Part shown: one piece after another, positions 60,001-64,000 of the stretch | Numbering within the stretch: position 1 is the stretch's first letter | How the letters are laid out: every line of letters begins with the position of its first letter | Notes under the pieces: model-generated | Database searches by the model: none | Seen by the model: only the letters and a program-made list of their open reading frames with translations | What the model was told of the DNA's origin: nothing | Translations under genes and position numbers: made by a program | Assembly: GCA_013399855.1 (NCBI GenBank) | Contig: VXAY01005810.1 | Coordinates: forward strand, 1,046,167-1,110,166 | Length of the DNA stretch: 64,000 nucleotides | Origin: Oxyruncus cristatus | Taxonomy: Eukaryota > Chordata > Aves > Passeriformes > Cotingidae | Direction: 5' to 3'

Positions 60001-63000
60001 TTATTTCTCTGGGTTTTTTTTAAATAGGCAGAGATCCTGCTTCGTACTGTGCTGGGTTGATAAGGGAGTGCTTTCTGTAGTGCTGAAAAGTGTGTCCCAT
60101 GGTAAGGCCCTTGGTGTGTGCCCACTTAAACTTCAGTGCTTTGTGTTTTCAGTGTGTGACAGCACTCGATTGCTTAATACACAAATGCATTCACTTCCTT
60201 TTTTTGCAGCTTTTATGTGTGGGGTTTTTTTCCCTCCCTTTCTCTCTTCCTGAAAGGAATGTGGGGTTTTTTCACCCTTCTCTGTGACTAGGTATTTAAA
60301 AAGTGCTCTTTTGCAAAATACGTGCACATTAGATAATCTGGTGTTGCATAAAAGCTCTTTCATATTTTGGGGGCTTCATGCATGTGTAAGACAGACCTAA
60401 TTGAAGACAGAGGCTGTTTGTCACGAATGTGAATATAAGGATGGGGAACCGAGGGTAAGAATTATGTTAAATACCAGGGTGATATGGTTTTTTTCTTTTT
60501 TCCTTATTAGTTATTTGCAAAAATGTATCAAAAAGTCATTTTGATGCAGTGCACAATAGTATCACAAACTTGTGCTTTGCATCCTAAGTGCCTGGTTAGA
60601 GCACAGTTAGAAGCTGAAATCATTCCTCAATTAGTCCCTGGAGTCCTGTATAAGTCTTTAACTCTCAGTGTGTGGTCTGTGATTTATCAGTGGATGAAGG
60701 ATTGCTGAACTGCAGCTGAATGAAGAACCTCAAATTTTCCAACCTGCAACCCCTTGGCTTCCTCCCCCCCGCCTTCTTCCTGGAGAGGATCCATGAAAAC
60801 CTTTGCCATGGCTGGCAGCGTGTTTGCCTCCAGGGCAGAACTTTAGAGCTGGGAAGATTGGCAGCCTGTGGTTCATAAGAATGGGTAGCAAATCAGTACC
60901 CAAAAGAGGCAGGAAAGGTGTCAGGTGGCCACACAGCTCTTGGGTACTGGGATTTGGTCCTGGTTTGCAGCTGTTGTCGCGTGGCTGCGGCTGCAGCTCG
61001 TGGGGACCTCCTTGTTTTGCTGATGTCAGTCTTCATGGAAAAGGAAAACATGTCCTGTGTGTAATTGAGTCTGGCCGGCTCACTTCCATACTTTATATCC
61101 CGTTAGAGGTACGAGGCTGAAGAAGGGGGATGGTTGTTAACCTGTGTGAGCCGTTTTGATGTGTGGCTTGTAGATGCTCCCGTGATTTGGAGGTTATTTA
61201 TTACAAATATTTGAGTGGTCTTTAGCCTCGTGTCTAGTCTTGAATTCAAGTCTCCAGTGTAGTTACAGGCCTTGTGATTCTTGAAAAGAACAAAATCTCC
61301 CCTGCCCTGCAGGTAGCCAGGCAGTGGTGTTCAGTTTGGGTGCAGCTGGGGACTTCGAGCTGAGGTGGGTTTCTCCAGTGCCAGCAGCACCTCTGCCTCT
61401 TGACAGGTGCCCTGTGACTGGGTGCTGCTGCTTTCCTGCGGGCACTGCACCCGCTGGCTCCCGGGACAGAGGGTGAGCTCAGGTTGCAGGAGCTCCGTCC
61501 CTGGTATCAGGCAGGAGGCAGATGTTAAGGGCCTTCACATTTGGCTTGAGTCACACTACACAAGTGGCTGTTCATGGGAAGTTGTCCCAGCTTTTCATGT
61601 CCTGCCAGACCTGGAAATTCAGTCATCTCAGTGACTTGGCCTTTTTATGTGACATTTTTGGCAGTGTTGTAACGATGTAGGTACTTTAAAGTCTGTAAGT
61701 GTATTGAGCTGTGATAGGCTTTGATACTGGCAGAGTTCTTGTGCTGGGGAGGATCGGGAAGGAGTGTATTTCCAGCCAAATGTTTATTTTCAGTAACATC
61801 ATTATTATTAGAGATCTGTTGGTATTGTATAGATCAGGTAAGAGTAAGTCCCTTCATCGTAGCTGGCATTGCCCTGTCAGCCACTACAGCACCTGCACAG
61901 CTCAGCACAACTGGAAAGAGGAAACCTCAGCCCCTCTGCTCATCCTTCACTCATAGGAGGCAAAACCAGTGACCAAAATGCCACAGTTCAGTGATTCCTT
62001 TGAACTCTGTGAGTCTTGCAGCCCTAGGGAGAAAAAGAAATTACAGGACTGTCAACATAACACCGATTTTCTTTTAATCCGCTATCTGTGCCAAATTTTG
62101 TGAGTGCTGGAACAAGGGGAGTCTCACATTTGAGAACAGAGGTGCAGTGCAGAAATACCTGTGGTTTTGATGTTGTGGTTTGCAGGGAGTTCCTGATCTT
62201 ACCTAAGAGTGGGAGAAGACATCTCTGAAGTGAGACCCACTGGGGTCGGGCAGGCTCAGAGCCAGAGGCGCTGCCTCGTGAGGTGCTCAGGTCACTGGCA
62301 CTCTTAGCCAGGAGGGAGCAGGGAGTCTGAGCTCTGCTGTGGTGTGCTGGCTCTGCCTCTTGTCCCGGAGCCTCCACTTGCATTCATGCATTTCTTTTCC
62401 CCCCACAGGCTCACTTAGAATGGGGAGCTGTGGTGGGGCATCCAGAGGATGAGTTGTACTGTGTTTGCAGCATGGTTGGTAGCACAGCTTGGCACTGGCC
62501 TTGCTATGCCTGCTGGGGGGCTGAAGGTGGGCCCCCAACATGTGCCTCAGGCTGGGACAGGCTTAGGTTCACTCTTGCTCTGGTAAGTCCCTGAGCTGCT
62601 GCAGGGAGCCAGCTCTGTCAGCCCGAGCCTGCTGGGGTGCAGTGCCCCGTGTGGGACATGGGAAAGGAGCACGAGAGCTGACCTGTTGTGGTGGACAGAA
62701 GTCCAGCTGAGCCCGTCAGGGTCCTGCTCAGAGGTGGTTTCCTCACGGCCCGGCTGCCGAGTCGCGCAGTGTGTTCTGCCACTGAATGTGATGTACGAAC
62801 ACATCCGTTCTCACAGGATGTCTTGCCAAGTGCTGGGGTTTGCAATGTTAACAGCTTTAAATAAATTCTTCCTGGAGATAACTGATTTATTAGGCTCCTA
62901 CCCTTCTGAAGGCAAAACTAGTCACAATTAACACACAAAGCAGTGTGAGGCAGTTATCATTGTGGGTAATAAATCTTTCAGTGGTGGGTACCACTGGCTG

Positions 63001-64000
63001 ATGGGCTTGGAGAGTAAAACTCCTGTCAGTCAAAGTGTGTCTTTAGCCTGGGCTGGTGACATCAGTGATGATGTCCCTGAATGTAATGTGACACGATTAT
63101 GATCCTGTTTGTGTATCCAGGTGTGTGGTGGAGGTGGACAATGGGTTTGAGTTTTGCAAGAGGCAGCTGTGCCATCATCCCTCCTTGTCGTGTTGCTGGT
63201 GTTGGTGGGTGAGTGGGCAGCACGTTGGGCTCTGTTGCACAGGGTGGTTTCATGGTGTGTCTGCACACCGTGGCCTGGGCAGGACGTGCAGGTGTAGAAA
63301 CCAGTGACTTGTCTGCTTTAGAGAGCAGTAGGAGGGCCCTGTGTGGTGATGCAGCTCCTCCTTCAACCTGGTGTCCCTTCCTGACTCTGTCTTGATGGTA
63401 CGTGGCTGAGAAATGAGCCCTCCAAGTTGTGGTCAGTAGATACTGTTGTTCCCTGGTGGCATCTTTGTTTGAATAAACAATTGTTCCCAGACCTGTTGGC
63501 GTGGTTTCCAGCACTGGGGAGATATTTCTTGCCGGGTTTGTAAAAATGATCTAAATGGATCCGACATCCTGGCTATAAAACATCTGTAACATTACACATT
63601 TAGTTATGTTACTGGAGACTTGAGTTCATTTTGATGGGTAGTATTTTATCTGCTACTTTTCCGCTCCTGAAAGCAAAGCTTTCTGTAGAGGAGGATTTAT
63701 AGAAATGTATTTCTAGCACAAAAAAAGTCATGCACATTAAGATGTTGGAGTAAAGGAGAAATAATGTCTTTTTTTGGAGACCTTGGCTGATTTATCTCTT
63801 GCTTGGTAGTTTGATATGACCTTCCTGGCTAGGAACAATATTTTTTCATTCTTCCTCTAATAACAATAATGTCAGTAACAATGTCTTGCACTATTCCAGC
63901 ATCTTCAAATCAGACTTTTGGTGGGCTAGGCATTTAATGAGTGAAACCTCACAGGCTCCATTGAGCTGTGGGGATACATTTTTGTTCTTCTTTTCGTGGA
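60001..64000. other. Long noncoding stretch to window end, no gene seen
   Basis: No supported exon, RNA gene or transposon. Frames of 60-150 codons are scattered on both strands, including a 150-codon minus-strand frame at 63062-63514, without recognisable domains. Small AT-rich tracts near 61798-61809 and 63855-63870. Confidence 0.5.

Noticed and set aside
63850..63960. Possible ancient SINE near the window end
   Set aside because: The resemblance rests on AAT-rich low-complexity sequence and one GCATTTAATGAGTG word; not convincing.
1..64000. CRISPR arrays, insertion sequences, operons or other prokaryotic systems
   Set aside because: No regularly spaced direct repeats, no transposase-like frame, no ribosome-binding-site-led gene runs; repeats identify a vertebrate genome.

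Overview
This window looks like single-copy vertebrate nuclear DNA, most likely from a bird, and most likely lies in a long intron or an intergenic stretch. The bird call rests on three pieces of CR1 LINE at about 20352-20662, 27203-27298 and 28464-28690. They carry the typical truncated CR1 3' end, with imperfect copies of the ATTCTATGATTCTGTGAT-like tail. Overall repeat density is very low and GC content is moderate. A few older, decayed pieces (MIR-like SINE traces, one older CR1 fragment and one fold-back repeat) fit an amniote genome. I found no bacterial, phage or organellar features.

I cannot support any protein-coding exon. The open frames are short, lie on both strands, overlap one another and look like chance frames. 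The longest one (317 codons, minus strand, 8211-9164) sits on a GC-rich, CpG-rich patch where stop codons are naturally rare. One minus-strand frame at 37527-37850 has protein-like composition and nearby splice-like signals, and is recorded only as a weak candidate. I recognised no tRNA, rRNA, miRNA or snoRNA.

Layout: bases 1-60 are GC-rich and CpG-rich and look like the trailing edge of a CpG island centred upstream of the window, so a promoter may lie just outside. From 61 to about 19700 the DNA is ordinary noncoding sequence with two CpG-rich patches (8440-9030, 11890-12150), one 21-bp tandem duplication, one fold-back repeat and several AT-rich, homeodomain-motif-rich blocks. From 19700 to 29000 there are three CR1 pieces, MIR-like traces and the clearest internal CpG island (25690-26000). 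From 29000 to 64000 transposon content is almost nil, while AT-rich blocks with paired transcription-factor-like motifs recur (39870-40080, 41140-41540, 42440-42660, 47380-47640, 47960-48440, 55200-55510, 59720-60000). Several exact inverted repeats and one canonical G-quadruplex motif also occur there.

Interpretation (inference): low repeat load, no exons, an upstream CpG island edge and repeated motif-dense blocks are what an intron or flank of a developmental regulator gene looks like. I cannot name the gene. Whether the candidate blocks are conserved elements cannot be read from one sequence; a multi-species alignment would decide it. I found no previously undescribed multi-gene system here.
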